The notes under the pieces: generated by a model
Database searches by the model: none
What the model was told of the DNA's origin: nothing
The model's input: only the letters and a program-made list of their open reading frames with translations
Made by a program: the position numbers and the translations under genes
Part shown: positions 34,667 to 44,820 of the stretch, piece after piece
Position numbering within the stretch: the stretch's first letter is position 1
Layout of the letters: every line of letters begins with the position of its first letter
From: an uncultured Dorea sp.
Lineage (GTDB): Bacteria; Bacillota; Clostridia; Lachnospirales; Lachnospiraceae
NCBI GenBank assembly: GCA_910584575.1
Contig: CAJUBG010000008.1
Location: forward strand, 1-64,000
Reading direction: 5' to 3'
Length of the DNA stretch: 64,000 nucleotides

Positions 34667-34834
34667 TTATTCTAACGGCGGCTTTTGATAAAGTTTTCGT
34701 TCAATACATTTTTTTTCAAATGCAATCTGCGCTTTTAATTTTTCATGTCCGCCGTCTCGGTCGGCCATTTCCAAACGTTCTAATAAATCTAAGATATTTA
34801 ATAAGTTGATATTGATTTCTTTTTCGCCCGGCAT
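34667..34834 (-). CDS. Small protein, 55 residues, paralogue of the 50491 gene
   Basis: The minus frame reads MPGEKEININLLNILDLL and ends EKKCIERKLYQKPPLE. The last third matches the 58-residue protein at 50491 (EREFIEQKLYQNPSL). It is soluble and predicted helical. A GAGGTGAG ribosome site precedes the start, and the promoter at 34877-34905 is nearly identical to that of the paralogue. No function is known; it resembles short helical proteins of unknown role in Clostridia. Confidence 0.75.
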   Translation of the reverse strand: MPGEKEININLLNILDLLERLEMADRDGGHEKLKAQIAFEKKCIERKLYQKPPLE

Positions 34835-34876
34835 ATTCTCACCTCACTTCTAAAGTACCATTTATATCGTACTTTC

Positions 34877-34905
34877 ATTATATCAATTGGTGATTGAGGT
34901 GTAAA
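34877..34905 (-). promoter_or_regulatory. Sigma-A promoter of the small minus gene
   Basis: On the minus strand, TTTACA, a 17-bp spacer and TATAAT. About 35 of 40 bases here match the promoter at 50419-50447. Confidence 0.85.
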
Positions 34906-34938
34906 GCCTCTGCTAAACTATAATTGAATAATGATTTT

Positions 34939-35020
34939 TTTAGATTTCTTTATACTTTCCTTATAATTCCCCCTTATTCTTATCTTGTAGTTCAGTGACA
35001 GATATATCTGTCCAGACAGA
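34939..35020 (+). promoter_or_regulatory. Promoter and candidate operator of the ABC transporter operon
   Basis: TTTAGA (34939), 17 bp, TATAAT (34962-34967), followed by the perfect palindrome ACAGATATATCTGT (34998-35011) and a second CAGACAG half. The palindrome lies just downstream of the -10 and is a plausible binding site for the response regulator encoded in the operon. Confidence 0.5.
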
Positions 35021-35053
35021 ACACTGACAAGCGGGAAGTAAGGAGGAAACCAC

Positions 35054-35752
35054 ATGAATCAAAATATCTTAGAGACAAAATGTCTAACCAAATCTTTTAA
35101 AAATCACCACGCTGTTAATCGTATTTCTTTGGAGGTGCCGAAGAACTGCGTATACGGACTTCTTGGCCCCAACGGCGCAGGAAAATCCACCCTTTTAAAA
35201 ATGCTGACAGGAATCCTGCGCCCCACAGACGGGCAGATTTTCTTTGACGGCCATGCATGGAGTAGGAATGACCTTAAGGACATCGGCGCCTTAATCGAGA
35301 CGCCGCCCGTATATGAGAACCTGACGGCATGGGAGAACCTGAAAGTCCGCGCATTGATGCTTCATATACCGGATAAAAGAATCCAGAAGGTATTGGAAAT
35401 AGTAGATTTGGCAAATACAGGAAAAAAGAAGGCAGGCGCGTTTTCCTTAGGGATGAAGCAGCGGCTTGGAATCGGGATTGCCCTTCTCGCCAATCCAAGG
35501 CTTCTAATCCTCGACGAGCCGGTCAACGGACTTGACCCTATCGGCATCCAGGATCTGCGGCAGATGATACGTAGGTTCCCTGAAAATGGTATCACTGTCA
35601 TCGTGTCCAGCCATATATTAAGCGAGATTGCAAAGACAGCCGACCATATCGGAATTATCATAAACGGCGTACTGGGATACCAGGGCGGTATGCCGGAGGA
35701 TGCCTGTCTGGAAGAATTATTCATGAAGATTGCGGCAAAGGAGGGGAGATAG
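35054..35752 (+). CDS. Lantibiotic-resistance-type ABC transporter, ATP-binding protein
   Basis: This 232-residue protein has Walker A GPNGAGKST, signature FSLGMKQRLGI and Walker B LLILDEPVNGLDPIG, typical of the LanF/CprA/BcrA group. It energises export or removal of cationic peptides or bacitracin-like compounds from the membrane. Two permease genes follow within 3 bp each, then a response regulator and a kinase, the same order of functions as the CprABC-CprK system of Clostridioides difficile. No biosynthetic genes for a lantibiotic are present, so it is a self-standing resistance module. Confidence 0.88.
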   Translation: MNQNILETKCLTKSFKNHHAVNRISLEVPKNCVYGLLGPNGAGKSTLLKMLTGILRPTDGQIFFDGHAWSRNDLKDIGALIETPPVYENLTAWENLKVRALMLHIPDKRIQKVLEIVDLANTGKKKAGAFSLGMKQRLGIGIALLANPRLLILDEPVNGLDPIGIQDLRQMIRRFPENGITVIVSSHILSEIAKTADHIGIIINGVLGYQGGMPEDACLEELFMKIAAKEGR

Positions 35753-36517
35753 ATGAGAGAATATTTTCTTGCGGAAAGGTTGAAGAACCGTCACACCTAT
35801 ACGGAAAAACTGACGGTGATTATGCCCATGGCAGCGGTGTGCCTGTCTGGTTGGCTTACGAGGGATTATTTCATCATTGACAGTTACAACTGGTGGTATA
35901 TGGTTCTGTTTCCGGCAATGCTTGCGCTTATCTGTGCCTCTGTGGGGAACCGCGATAAGAAAATGGGAGACCGTTCAATCCGTGTCCTGCCTGTGGAAAT
36001 GGGGGCTGTCTGGGACGGAAAAATATTGTACGGCATCCAGTGTATGGGGATTTCCCTGTTGGTGTTTATGGCAGCGGCGATAATAGTCAGCATGGGGCTT
36101 ACGCGGATTGCGCATCAGGTATTTCCCATTAATCCGTCGGTGGAAGAACAGCTTCTGGCGGTAGTGGTCTTATTTGTGACGTCTCTGTGGCAGATTCCCT
36201 TCTGCCTGTTTTTACAGCAGGCGGCGGGCGTATTCCCAATGATACTGCTTCATTTGGGAAGTTATCTCATAACAGCAGTCGAGCTATCGCTTCATCCGTT
36301 TTTTATGGCTCTGCCAGGAGGCATTACGGCAAGGCTTTTGTGTATCATCTTAAAAATCCTTCCCAATGGGCTGGTGGCAAAGCCAGGAAGTTTGACCTTC
36401 ACACAGGAATTATTGGACTTATGGGGACTTCCAGTGGGAATAGGGGCTTCTATCCTGTGGTTTTCCCTGTTCTGGGCCATCAGCCGTAAGTGGTTTGAAA
36501 GGCAGGTGGAGAAGTAG
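35753..36517 (+). CDS. ABC transporter permease (LanE/MutE type)
   Basis: This 254-residue protein has about six hydrophobic segments and a short basic N-terminus (MREYFLAERLKNRHTYTEKL). Its start abuts the ATPase stop. The LNRHT-like opening and size fit the LanE/CprB permease of lantibiotic immunity transporters. The second permease follows 2 bp later. Confidence 0.8.
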   Translation: MREYFLAERLKNRHTYTEKLTVIMPMAAVCLSGWLTRDYFIIDSYNWWYMVLFPAMLALICASVGNRDKKMGDRSIRVLPVEMGAVWDGKILYGIQCMGISLLVFMAAAIIVSMGLTRIAHQVFPINPSVEEQLLAVVVLFVTSLWQIPFCLFLQQAAGVFPMILLHLGSYLITAVELSLHPFFMALPGGITARLLCIILKILPNGLVAKPGSLTFTQELLDLWGLPVGIGASILWFSLFWAISRKWFERQVEK

Positions 36518-36519
36518 AG

Positions 36520-37269
36520 ATGGAATTGTACAGAGATATCAGGGGAGAGCTGTGGAAAATGCGGCGCACGCTGCTTATATGGCTGCATCTTGCGGTTCCC
36601 GTGTTGGGAATTATCATATTTCTTTTCTATTATTCCTTTGCGGCATGGAGTGACCAGGGAAAGATATGCGGCTATATAGAGGCGCTTTCCATTGCACTTC
36701 CATTGGTAATCAGCGTGGTCTGCGCCATGTCTGTGGAGTTGGAGGAAAAAGGGCATTTTCAGACCCTTCTTGGTGTGGCAGTGCGCAGAAGGAATCCTGT
36801 GATTGCCAAGTGGGCGGTTCTTTTGGGGATGGGATTTGCAGCCCTCCTTCTGGCAGTTTTAGGCTTTGAGGCAGGCTTTGGCGTCTTGACAGGGAGGGCT
36901 TTGCTGTCGGCAGAAAGGTATGCGGTTTTGGCCCTGACTCTTTGGCTTAGCAGTATGAACCTCTATCTCATCCATCTTTTTTTAAACCTGGCCTTCTCGA
37001 AAAATATTTCCCTGTGTGCAGGAACAGCCCAGTTAGTGGTTTCAGCGCTTTTTTTGACAGGGCTTGGGGAGGGACGGTGGCAGTTTTTTCCCTGTGCGTG
37101 GGGTGGCAGGTGGAGTCAATATCTGCTACAATGTTGGATGGGAAATAGGGTGGTATCATGGGAGTATGTGTCCAAAAACCTGGTTTGCGGCGCGGCAGTC
37201 ACGCTTCTGTTGTGGTCCGGATTTTTTCTGTGGCTAAATTTCTATGAGGGAAGACAGTGTAAGGACTGA
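36520..37269 (+). CDS. ABC transporter permease (LanG/MutG type)
   Basis: This 249-residue multi-pass protein opens MELYRDIRGELWKMRRT. An amphipathic start and about six membrane segments match the LanG/CprC component that pairs with the preceding permease. It is separated from it by 2 bp and precedes the regulator gene by about 20 bp. Confidence 0.8.
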   Translation: MELYRDIRGELWKMRRTLLIWLHLAVPVLGIIIFLFYYSFAAWSDQGKICGYIEALSIALPLVISVVCAMSVELEEKGHFQTLLGVAVRRRNPVIAKWAVLLGMGFAALLLAVLGFEAGFGVLTGRALLSAERYAVLALTLWLSSMNLYLIHLFLNLAFSKNISLCAGTAQLVVSALFLTGLGEGRWQFFPCAWGGRWSQYLLQCWMGNRVVSWEYVSKNLVCGAAVTLLLWSGFFLWLNFYEGRQCKD

Positions 37270-37288
37270 TTCATTAGGAAGGAACGAT

Positions 37289-37948
37289 ATGACGAAAATA
37301 TTGGCAGTAGACGATGATGAGCAGATTTTGAAACTAATCAGAAACGCGTTGGAGAAGGAGGGTTACGAGGTGACGGTGCAAAGCGACCCTCTAAAGCTTC
37401 AAAGCCAGAAGCTTACGGAGTACCAGCTAATCCTTCTGGATGTGATGATGCCTGGGGTAGACGGCTTTACGCTGTGCGGGGAAATCCGCGGCAGCGTGGA
37501 CTGTCCAATCCTGTTTCTGACGGCAAAGACGAATGAGTCGGATATTATGAAGGGGCTTGGCATCGGCGGGGACGATTACATCGCCAAGCCTTTCGGAATC
37601 GGGGAATTGCGCGCCAGGGTGGCGGCCCATCTGCGCAGAGAGACAAGAGAGAAAAAGCATGTGGTGGTTGTAGACGGCGTGAAGTTCTGGCCGAAGGAGA
37701 AGAAGGTGCGCTATGGAGAGACAGAGCTTAAATTTACCAAGAGCGAGTACGCCATCTGCGAGTATCTTGCCATGAACCACAGGCAGGTGTTTTCCAAGGA
37801 CAGAATCTATGAGCATGTATTCGGGTATGAGAAGGAGAGCGACAATTCTGTGATTACCGAGCATGTGAAGAATATTCGGGCGAAATGCCAGAAGGCAGGC
37901 TTTGAGCCGATTGAGACGGTATGGGGGATTGGATATCGATGGAGGTAA
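37289..37948 (+). CDS. OmpR-family response regulator
   Basis: This is a 219-residue protein. The receiver domain has the acidic pair in AVDDDEQI, the phosphoacceptor Asp in LLDVMMPG and the conserved Lys in IAKPF. The C-terminal winged helix has FTKSEYAICEYLAMN and YRW at the end (GYRWR). ATG 37289 has AGGAAGGAAC upstream and is preferred over an earlier ATG. It should control the transporter operon with the adjacent kinase. Confidence 0.92.
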   Translation: MTKILAVDDDEQILKLIRNALEKEGYEVTVQSDPLKLQSQKLTEYQLILLDVMMPGVDGFTLCGEIRGSVDCPILFLTAKTNESDIMKGLGIGGDDYIAKPFGIGELRARVAAHLRRETREKKHVVVVDGVKFWPKEKKVRYGETELKFTKSEYAICEYLAMNHRQVFSKDRIYEHVFGYEKESDNSVITEHVKNIRAKCQKAGFEPIETVWGIGYRWR

Positions 37949-39336
37949 AAGGAAAAAAGAAGTCGATTTCATCAGTGTTTTTCAGGTATGCCTGTTTCTA
38001 TACGGCTGGCGTACTGCTTTTAATTTTTCTTCAGTTCATGATTTGGTTTATACTGGACGTGGCAGGGGAGGTGCTTCCGGCCAACCATATGGAGGCTTGG
38101 CTTAATGGGGCGGCGCAGGAGATAGAAACAGCGCCGGAAATCACGGAGAGTATGCTGCCAGAAGGATGTAGCTATGGGGTGTATGAAAGGGAGGGGAATT
38201 GGCTTTATGGTACGTTTCCCTCGGAGGAAATAGAACAGGCGTGGGAGAAGTATAAGAGTAACAGCATCTATGCCCGCGGGAGAAGCTATTATCGGTTCTT
38301 TGTGCGTGATTCGGGGGAGGTTTGCATTGTCAAGTATGAGATTGCTACCCGATTCAGGAATGAGTTTTTGAATCATATTTTGCCAAGTCCGGAAGTGCTG
38401 ATGATTTGTTCCTTTATCGTGCTGTTTCTGATCCATACGGTTCTTATGTCGCGTCATTTTGGAAAATATATGAGAAGCAGGCTGGCGGTTTTAAGTGAGG
38501 TTATGGCAAAAATCAGGAATCAGGATTTGGAATTTGAGGAGGAGCATTCACAGCTAAGGGAAGTAGATGAAGTCCTGAATTCCTTAAACCAAATGAAGGA
38601 GGCTCTTAAGGCTTCCCTTTACAGACAATGGAATCTGGAAAAGAGCAGGGAAGAACAGATTGCCGCCCTTGCCCATGATATTAAGACGCCGCTTACGGTT
38701 ATACGGGGCAATGCCGAGCTGATGGCAGAGGGAGAGCTTAGGGAGGAGGAGAGAGGGTATAATCAGGATATCCTTAAGAGTGTGTTGATGATTGAAGAAT
38801 ATCTTGTGATATTGAATGAGATTTTAGCGGAGGAAGCACAGGAGAAAAAGTCAGAGGTTCAGAATCAGAAGATTTCCAGCGCCGCCCTTTCTGAGCTGTT
38901 TATAGAACAGGGGAGGCTTCTTACGTCCGCAAGACAGTATCCTATGATTATTAGCGCCCAGGCTCTCCATGGGGAAATCCGGTGCAGCGTAAGCCAACTT
39001 CTGCGGGCGTTTCATAATATTTTGAGCAATGCCATGGATTATAGCCCGCCGGAGGGCGAGATAGAGGTATCGTTGGAGATGAAAACCCAAGCCAAGGGGG
39101 AATATCTGGCAATAACCGTTGTAGATGCGGGGCAGGGATTCACGGCACAGGACTTAAAACATGCCACAGAGCAGTTCTATCAAGGGGATGTAAGCCGAAG
39201 CAGTAAGAACCACTATGGGATTGGGCTTCATACTGCCGAGAAGTTTGTGAGAGGGCAGGGAGGGTATCTGGAGATTGAAAATGCAGAAAACAGGGGCGCG
39301 AAGGTGAGTATTTTTATTAGAATTATTGATTTTTAG
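37939..39336 (+). CDS. Sensor histidine kinase of the transporter operon
   Basis: This 465-residue protein has two membrane segments (about 15-40 and 155-175) flanking an extracellular domain of roughly 110 residues. A linker, the H box ALAHDIKTPLTV, the N box HNILSNAMDYSPP, DAGQGF and GIGLHTAEKFV follow. It overlaps the regulator by 10 bp at the preferred ATG 37939. The extracellular domain is longer than the near-absent loop of BceS-type kinases, closer to LanK/CprK-type sensors of lantibiotics. Confidence 0.9.
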   Translation: MEVKGKKKSISSVFFRYACFYTAGVLLLIFLQFMIWFILDVAGEVLPANHMEAWLNGAAQEIETAPEITESMLPEGCSYGVYEREGNWLYGTFPSEEIEQAWEKYKSNSIYARGRSYYRFFVRDSGEVCIVKYEIATRFRNEFLNHILPSPEVLMICSFIVLFLIHTVLMSRHFGKYMRSRLAVLSEVMAKIRNQDLEFEEEHSQLREVDEVLNSLNQMKEALKASLYRQWNLEKSREEQIAALAHDIKTPLTVIRGNAELMAEGELREEERGYNQDILKSVLMIEEYLVILNEILAEEAQEKKSEVQNQKISSAALSELFIEQGRLLTSARQYPMIISAQALHGEIRCSVSQLLRAFHNILSNAMDYSPPEGEIEVSLEMKTQAKGEYLAITVVDAGQGFTAQDLKHATEQFYQGDVSRSSKNHYGIGLHTAEKFVRGQGGYLEIENAENRGAKVSIFIRIIDF

Positions 39337-39376
39337 AACCTAAACGGTTATAATTAATGCAAAGGAGGTGCGAATT

Positions 39377-39682
39377 ATGGCACAAGCAACATTTAGTGTC
39401 CGCATGGACGAAGTATTAAAAAAACAGTTTGATACACTGTGCTCGGATTTTGGAATGACTGCGTCTACGGCAATTAATGTATTTGCAAGAGCAGTTGTCC
39501 GTGAGCGCAAGATTCCTTTTGAGATTTGCTCACCAAAACCTGAGGTTACGAGAGAAGGGGCAATGCAGGCTTTTATGGCTTTGAGAGCCCAGGCAGAAAA
39601 GGATTTCCCTCAAGGTATGCCTTTGGAGGAAATCAACGAAGAAATCCGAAGGGTAAGGCATGGAGAGGGGGATTCGGAATGA
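39377..39682 (+). CDS. RelB/DinJ-family antitoxin
   Basis: This is a 101-residue protein with the ribbon-helix-helix start ATFSVRMDEVLKKQFD, then CSDFGMTASTAINVFARAVV and a KIPFEI segment, as in DinJ/RelB. ATG 39377 follows AGGAGG by 8 bases. It overlaps the toxin gene by 4 bp and presumably represses their own promoter. Confidence 0.88.
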   Translation: MAQATFSVRMDEVLKKQFDTLCSDFGMTASTAINVFARAVVRERKIPFEICSPKPEVTREGAMQAFMALRAQAEKDFPQGMPLEEINEEIRRVRHGEGDSE

Positions 39683-40116
39683 TTTGTTACGCGGTCATAG
39701 ACACGAATGTACTCGTCTCTGCGCTGCTATCCTACCGCAAAGATGCGGCCACAGTACAGCTAATCGGCAGACTCATTAGCGGAGAAATCATACCGGTTTT
39801 TAGTGAAAAAATTATGTTGGAGTATCAGGAGGTTCTGAACAGAAAGAAATTCAAATTTGAGCCGAATATGGTAGGATATCTGTTGTCTGCTATAGAAAAA
39901 TACGGTATTCTTGTGGAACCGTCGGCTACTGGCGTCATATTGCCGGATATAAAAGATTTGCCCTTTTATGAGGTTGTAATGGAAAAACGGGAGGATGACG
40001 CCTATCTTGTGACAGGCAATTTAAAACATTTTCCGGCAGAACCGTTTATTGTGACAGCGCGGCAAATGCTTACTATTTTGGATGAGAAAAAAACAGCACA
40101 GTATACCGGACTCTAA
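39679..40116 (+). CDS. PIN-domain toxin
   Basis: This 145-residue protein is of the COG1569/PF13470 type: VIDTNVLVSALLS with the first acidic residue, the Glu in KIMLEYQEVL, and the terminal acidic pair in EDDAYLVTGN. Members cleave RNA, often tRNA. The coupling to a RelB/DinJ antitoxin suggests a type II toxin-antitoxin pair. The stop lies inside the terminator hairpin. Confidence 0.87.
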   Translation: MICYAVIDTNVLVSALLSYRKDAATVQLIGRLISGEIIPVFSEKIMLEYQEVLNRKKFKFEPNMVGYLLSAIEKYGILVEPSATGVILPDIKDLPFYEVVMEKREDDAYLVTGNLKHFPAEPFIVTARQMLTILDEKKTAQYTGL

Positions 40117-40137
40117 TGCGGATACTATGCTGTTTTT
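40092..40137. terminator. Bidirectional terminator between toxin and minus-strand gene
   Basis: AACAGCACAGTATACCG pairs with CGGATACTATGCTGTT with one mismatch and one bulge, followed by TTTTT. The A-rich left side gives a T run on the minus strand, where the 40139-44588 pair ends. Confidence 0.85.
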
Positions 40138-40138
40138 A

Positions 40139-40330
40139 TTACTCTTTAATTCTGTCAATTTCTGTGAGATTTACCCCTGCTGCTTGTAAGATTGCTTTTA
40201 AAGACAGATAATCCTGCTTCAAGCCTTCATATGTTTTCATTGCATTCTCTTCTTTCGCGTGTTCCATATGCCGTTGGATTTTTTGGAATTGCTCAACAAC
40301 ATCTTTCACGATTTCAATAGTATTTTGCAT
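40139..40330 (-). CDS. Small helical protein of unknown function
   Basis: This 63-residue protein is nearly all helix (MQNTIEIVKDVVEQFQKIQRHM) with a short LTEIDRIKE end. An AAGGTGAG ribosome site lies before the start. It begins 13 bp after the stop of the 1414-residue activase gene and ends in the bidirectional terminator, so it is cotranscribed with it. No motif is recognisable, and any link to the activase is only positional. Confidence 0.65.
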   Translation of the reverse strand: MQNTIEIVKDVVEQFQKIQRHMEHAKEENAMKTYEGLKQDYLSLKAILQAAGVNLTEIDRIKE

Positions 40331-40343
40331 AGTCTCACCTTAC

Positions 40344-43300
40344 TTACGTCCCCATATTCTTATTCGCCGTAGAAAGCATAAGCTTAATCCGGTTCAACTG
40401 ATTCACCTCACTGGCCCCAGGGTCGAAGTCGATTGCCACGATATTTGATTTTGGATACCGCCTTCTCAACTCTTTTATGACACCTTTCCCAACCACATGA
40501 TTAGGCAGGCAGGCAAATGGCTGCGTGCACACAATATTCGGCGCGCCGCTGTGTATCAACTCCAGCATCTCGCCGGTGAGAAACCACCCCTCTCCGGTCT
40601 GGTTGCCAAGAGACACGATATCCGACGCCATTTTCCCAAGCTCTCTGATATCTGCCGGAGGGTCGAAATGCCTGCTCTCCTTAAATGCCTTTTTAGCCGG
40701 CGCGCGGAACCATTCCAGGGCCTTGATGCCAAGGTTCCCGACGGTGGCCTTGGATTTTTTCATACCCAGATGGGACACCTTAAAGTTCTGGTTATAGAAG
40801 CAGTACAAAAGGAAGTCCAGAAGGTCCGGCACCACCGCCTCTGCGCCTTCGCTTTCCAGTAACTCCACCAGATAGTTGTTGGCGGCAGGAAGGAATTTGA
40901 CAAGAATCTCTCCCACCACGCCCACACGGGGTTTCTTTATATCTAAAAGCTCAATGTTTTGGTCGAAATCTTCAATAATCTCTTTGCAGAGCCGTTTGAA
41001 CCGGTGTCTGGAGGGATATCCATGCGACAAGAATTCCTTGCAGACCCCCACCCATTTTTCATGCATGGCGTCGGCAGAGCCTTTGACCGCCTCATAGGGG
41101 CGGATGCGGTACACGCATTTCATGAAGATATCTCCCAACACGACTGCATATATACCGCGCATGATAAGGCGCGGCGTCAGCTTAAAGCCGGGATTGCCCT
41201 CAAGCCCGCTTAAATTTGCAGAGATAACCGGTATATGCTCGTATCCGGCTTTCTTAAGCGCCCTGCGGATGAACCCGATATAGTTGGAGGCTCGGCACCC
41301 GCCGCCGGTCTGGCTGATAATCACGGCAATCTTATCCGTATCATATCTGCCGGACAGGATGGCGTCCATAATCTGTCCCACCACCATCAGGGAAGGATAG
41401 CAGGCGTCGTTATTGACATACTTAAGTCCCACGTCCACTGCCTGCTTGTTGTCGTTGGGAAGAATCTCAATGTTGTATCCCGAAGCCGCGAAAGCAGGCG
41501 CCAGCAAATCGAAATGAATCGGCGACATCTGGGGGCAGAGGATGGTGTAGTCCTTTCTCATCTCCTGGGTAAAAGGAACTTTGTTGACAGCAGAGGATTG
41601 GATGGTTCGTTTCTCATTGCGCTTCTCCCTTACACGAATCGCGGCCAAAAGAGAGCGCACCCGAATTCTGGCGGCGCCTAAGTTATTCACCTCGTCGATT
41701 TTCAGAGAGGTGTAGATTTTGTCGGAATCGTTGAGGATGGAGGCCACCTGGTCTGTGGTGACGGCGTCCAGTCCGCAGCCGAAGGAATTAAGCTGGATTA
41801 AGTCCAGATTGTCCGTGGTCTTAACATAGTTGGCCGCCGCATAAAGCCTGGAATGGTACATCCACTGGTCCATCACATTTAACGGATGCTCGGCAGGGTG
41901 CAGATGGGAAATAGAATCCTCTGTCAGCACCGCTATATTGTAGGAGTTGACAAGCTCAGGAATTCCGTGGTTTACCTCAGGGTCGATGTGGTAGGGGCGT
42001 CCGGCAAGAACGATTCCACGGTTGCCGGTACGGTTCAGGAATTCAATGGTTTCCTCACCCTTCTTCTTCATATCCTCACGGCACGCTAAAAGCTCATTCC
42101 ACGCCGTATGTACGGCAGAACGGATATCTGACGCCGGTATGGAAAATTTTTCAGACAATTCCTCCACCAGACGGTAGGAAACCGTCTCCTCGCTCTCAAG
42201 GGACAGGAAGGGATGGAGGAAGTCCACCTCGCCGTTTACGATGGCGTCGATATTATTCTTGATATTCTCCGGATAGGAGGTAACAATAGGGCAGTTGTAG
42301 TGATTATTAGCCTCCTGAAACTCATTTCTCTCATAAGGAATACTAGGGTAAAAGATACGGTGTATTCCCTGGTTAATCAGCCATTGTACATGGCCGTGGG
42401 CCAGCTTGGCCGGATAGCACTCAGACTCACTGGGGATGGATTCTATCCCAAGCTCATAAATCTTACGGGTCGAGGCAGGGGATAATACCACCTGGAAGCC
42501 AAGGGTATGGAAAAATGTAAACCAGAAGGGATAGTTCTCATACATATTCAGCACTCGTGGGATGCCGATGACGCCCCTTGTGGCCTCGTAGCCCTCCAGG
42601 GGGGTATAGTCAAAATACCGATGCAGCTTGTATTCAAACAGGTTAGGAAGCTTGTTGTCTGACTTTTCCTTTCCAAGCCCCCGTTCACAGCGGTTTCCGG
42701 TGATGAACCTTCTTCCGCCGCTGAAATGGTTGATGGTTAAGCGGCAATTGTTGGTACAGCCCTTGCATTTCGCCATGGTGGTGGAATATTCAAGAGCCTC
42801 GATCTCCTCGATGGAGAGCATAGTCGTCCCCTGACAGTCCATATAACGCTCGCGGGCAATGAGAGCAGCGCCGAAAGCGCCCATGATTCCGGCAATATCC
42901 GGACGGATGGCCTCGCAGCCAGCAATTTTCTCAAAGCTTCTTAACACCGCGTTATTATAAAATGTCCCTCCCTGCACCACGATATGGTTTCCAAGCTCAG
43001 AAGCGTCGGATACCTTAATCACTTTGAACAGGGCGTTTTTAATGACAGAATAGGCAAGGCCGGCGGAAATATCCGAAACCTCGGCTCCCTCCTTTTGCGC
43101 CTGCTTGACCTTTGAGTTCATGAATACCGTACAGCGCGTGCCAAGGTCAATCGGGTTATGGGCAAACAGAGCCTCATGTGCAAAGTCCTCCACAGAGTAA
43201 TTGAGAGACTTGGCAAAGGTCTCGATGAAAGAGCCGCAGCCTGACGAGCAGGCTTCGTTGAGCAGCACATTGTCAACGGTCTGGTTCTTAATCTTGATAC

Positions 43301-44588
43301 ATTTCATGTCCTGGCCGCCGATATCCAGGATACAGTCCACATCCGGCTCAAAATAAGAAGCAGCATAGTAGTGGGAGACTGTCTCCACCTCCCCTTCGTC
43401 CAGAAGAAGGGCAGACTTAATCAGCGCCTCCCCGTAGCCGGTAGAGCAGGAGTGGACGATTTTTACACCCTCCGGAAGTTTGCTGTAAATATCCTTGATG
43501 GCAGTAATGGTGGTTCCAAGGGGGTCTCCCTCGTTGTTGTGATAGAAGGAGTACAGCAAGGTCCCGTCATCCCCGACTAAAGCGGCCTTCGTAGTGGTAG
43601 AGCCGGCGTCAATCCCAAGGAACGCTTTGCCGGTATAGCTTGCCAGGTCTTTAACCGGAACCTGGTGTCTGGCGTGGCGTTTTTCAAACGCGTGAAAATC
43701 CGCCTCACTGGTAAACAGAGGCTCCATCCGGTCAACCTCGAATTCCATCTTAATCCGTTTCTCTAAGCGGCTCTGCATCTCCTGTAAGGAAACCTGCCTG
43801 CCGCCTTTGGAATTCATGGCAGAGCCGATTGCCGCAAACAGATGAGAGTGGTTTGGGGCAATGGTATGTTTGTCATCCAGTTTAAGGGTTCGGACAAATG
43901 CCTCCTTCAATTCGGAGAGGAAATGTAAGGGGCCGCCTAAGAAAGCAACATGGCCACGGATTGGTTTGCCGCAGGCAAGGCCGCTGATGGTCTGGTTTAC
44001 CACCGCCTGAAAAATAGAGGCGGCAAGGTCCTCCTTTGAAGCGCCGTCGTTGATTAGCGGTTGGATATCGGATTTGGCAAATACTCCGCACCTTGCGGCA
44101 ATGGAGTAGAGAGACTGGTAATTCTTCGCGTATTCGTTAAGCCCCGACGCGTCCGTCTGAAGAAGGGAGGCCATCTGGTCGATAAAAGAGCCGGTACCGC
44201 CGGCGCAGACGCCGTTCATGCGCTGTTCCACGTTACCGCCTTCAAAGTAAATGATCTTTGCGTCCTCGCCGCCCAGCTCGATAGCAACATCAGTCTGGGG
44301 CGCGTAGTCCTGAAGGGCCGTGGAGACGGCGATGACCTCCTGGACGAAGGGAACGTCTAAGTGTTTTGCCAGGGTCAGCCCGCCTGAGCCGGTGATGACC
44401 GGAGAGGCGTAGATTCCCCCTAATTTATAGATTGCCCGTCCCAGAAGGTCAGACAAAGTTTCCTGAATATTAGCATAATGCCTTTCGTAGTCGGAAAAGG
44501 CGACATCGTTATCCTTGTCGAGTATAGCGATTTTCACAGTGGTTGAACCGATGTCAATGCCCAGTGTATACAATTCGTTTTTACTCAT
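40344..44588 (-). CDS. 2-Hydroxyacyl-CoA dehydratase activase, double ASKHA domain with DUF2229 region
   Basis: This is a 1414-residue protein. The first ASKHA ATPase domain starts [16 protein letters not shown] (residues 8-23) and the second [15 protein letters not shown] (about 325-340). The iron-sulfur Cys motif is in [12 protein letters not shown]. From about 640 onward lie a Cys-rich segment (CKGCTNNC), a DUF2229 region ([18 protein letters not shown]) and further conserved stretches ending in a glycine-rich C-terminus. Such large activases are standard in Clostridia and pump electrons into R-2-hydroxyacyl-CoA dehydratases or related benzoyl-CoA-type enzymes; no dehydratase gene is adjacent, so the partner is elsewhere. 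An AAAGGAG ribosome site precedes the start. Confidence 0.9.
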   Translation of the reverse strand: MSKNELYTLGIDIGSTTVKIAILDKDNDVAFSDYERHYANIQETLSDLLGRAIYKLGGIYASPVITGSGGLTLAKHLDVPFVQEVIAVSTALQDYAPQTDVAIELGGEDAKIIYFEGGNVEQRMNGVCAGGTGSFIDQMASLLQTDASGLNEYAKNYQSLYSIAARCGVFAKSDIQPLINDGASKEDLAASIFQAVVNQTISGLACGKPIRGHVAFLGGPLHFLSELKEAFVRTLKLDDKHTIAPNHSHLFAAIGSAMNSKGGRQVSLQEMQSRLEKRIKMEFEVDRMEPLFTSEADFHAFEKRHARHQVPVKDLASYTGKAFLGIDAGSTTTKAALVGDDGTLLYSFYHNNEGDPLGTTITAIKDIYSKLPEGVKIVHSCSTGYGEALIKSALLLDEGEVETVSHYYAASYFEPDVDCILDIGGQDMKCIKIKNQTVDNVLLNEACSSGCGSFIETFAKSLNYSVEDFAHEALFAHNPIDLGTRCTVFMNSKVKQAQKEGAEVSDISAGLAYSVIKNALFKVIKVSDASELGNHIVVQGGTFYNNAVLRSFEKIAGCEAIRPDIAGIMGAFGAALIARERYMDCQGTTMLSIEEIEALEYSTTMAKCKGCTNNCRLTINHFSGGRRFITGNRCERGLGKEKSDNKLPNLFEYKLHRYFDYTPLEGYEATRGVIGIPRVLNMYENYPFWFTFFHTLGFQVVLSPASTRKIYELGIESIPSESECYPAKLAHGHVQWLINQGIHRIFYPSIPYERNEFQEANNHYNCPIVTSYPENIKNNIDAIVNGEVDFLHPFLSLESEETVSYRLVEELSEKFSIPASDIRSAVHTAWNELLACREDMKKKGEETIEFLNRTGNRGIVLAGRPYHIDPEVNHGIPELVNSYNIAVLTEDSISHLHPAEHPLNVMDQWMYHSRLYAAANYVKTTDNLDLIQLNSFGCGLDAVTTDQVASILNDSDKIYTSLKIDEVNNLGAARIRVRSLLAAIRVREKRNEKRTIQSSAVNKVPFTQEMRKDYTILCPQMSPIHFDLLAPAFAASGYNIEILPNDNKQAVDVGLKYVNNDACYPSLMVVGQIMDAILSGRYDTDKIAVIISQTGGGCRASNYIGFIRRALKKAGYEHIPVISANLSGLEGNPGFKLTPRLIMRGIYAVVLGDIFMKCVYRIRPYEAVKGSADAMHEKWVGVCKEFLSHGYPSRHRFKRLCKEIIEDFDQNIELLDIKKPRVGVVGEILVKFLPAANNYLVELLESEGAEAVVPDLLDFLLYCFYNQNFKVSHLGMKKSKATVGNLGIKALEWFRAPAKKAFKESRHFDPPADIRELGKMASDIVSLGNQTGEGWFLTGEMLELIHSGAPNIVCTQPFACLPNHVVGKGVIKELRRRYPKSNIVAIDFDPGASEVNQLNRIKLMLSTANKNMGT

Positions 44589-44708
44589 AATAACACTCCT
44601 TTATGGCTGTCTTATTACAGCCTGTAACATTATACGACAAATTTTTTAAAATAACAATTAAGAAAATGCTATAGAAATATAAAAAAGTTGTAAAGTTCCA
44701 TAGCAGAA

Positions 44709-44737
44709 TTGACAAACAGTGCGTAAAACGGTAGAAT
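44709..44737 (+). promoter_or_regulatory. Promoter of the rhomboid-like gene
   Basis: TTGACA, a 17-bp spacer and TAGAAT, about 85 bp before the ATG at 44821. Confidence 0.7.
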
Positions 44738-44820
44738 TACTACAGTATAAAAATGATGTTAAGAGAGTGTTCAGATATCTTCATCTAGTGTAAAATTTCA
44801 AAATTTAAGGAGTTTGTCTT

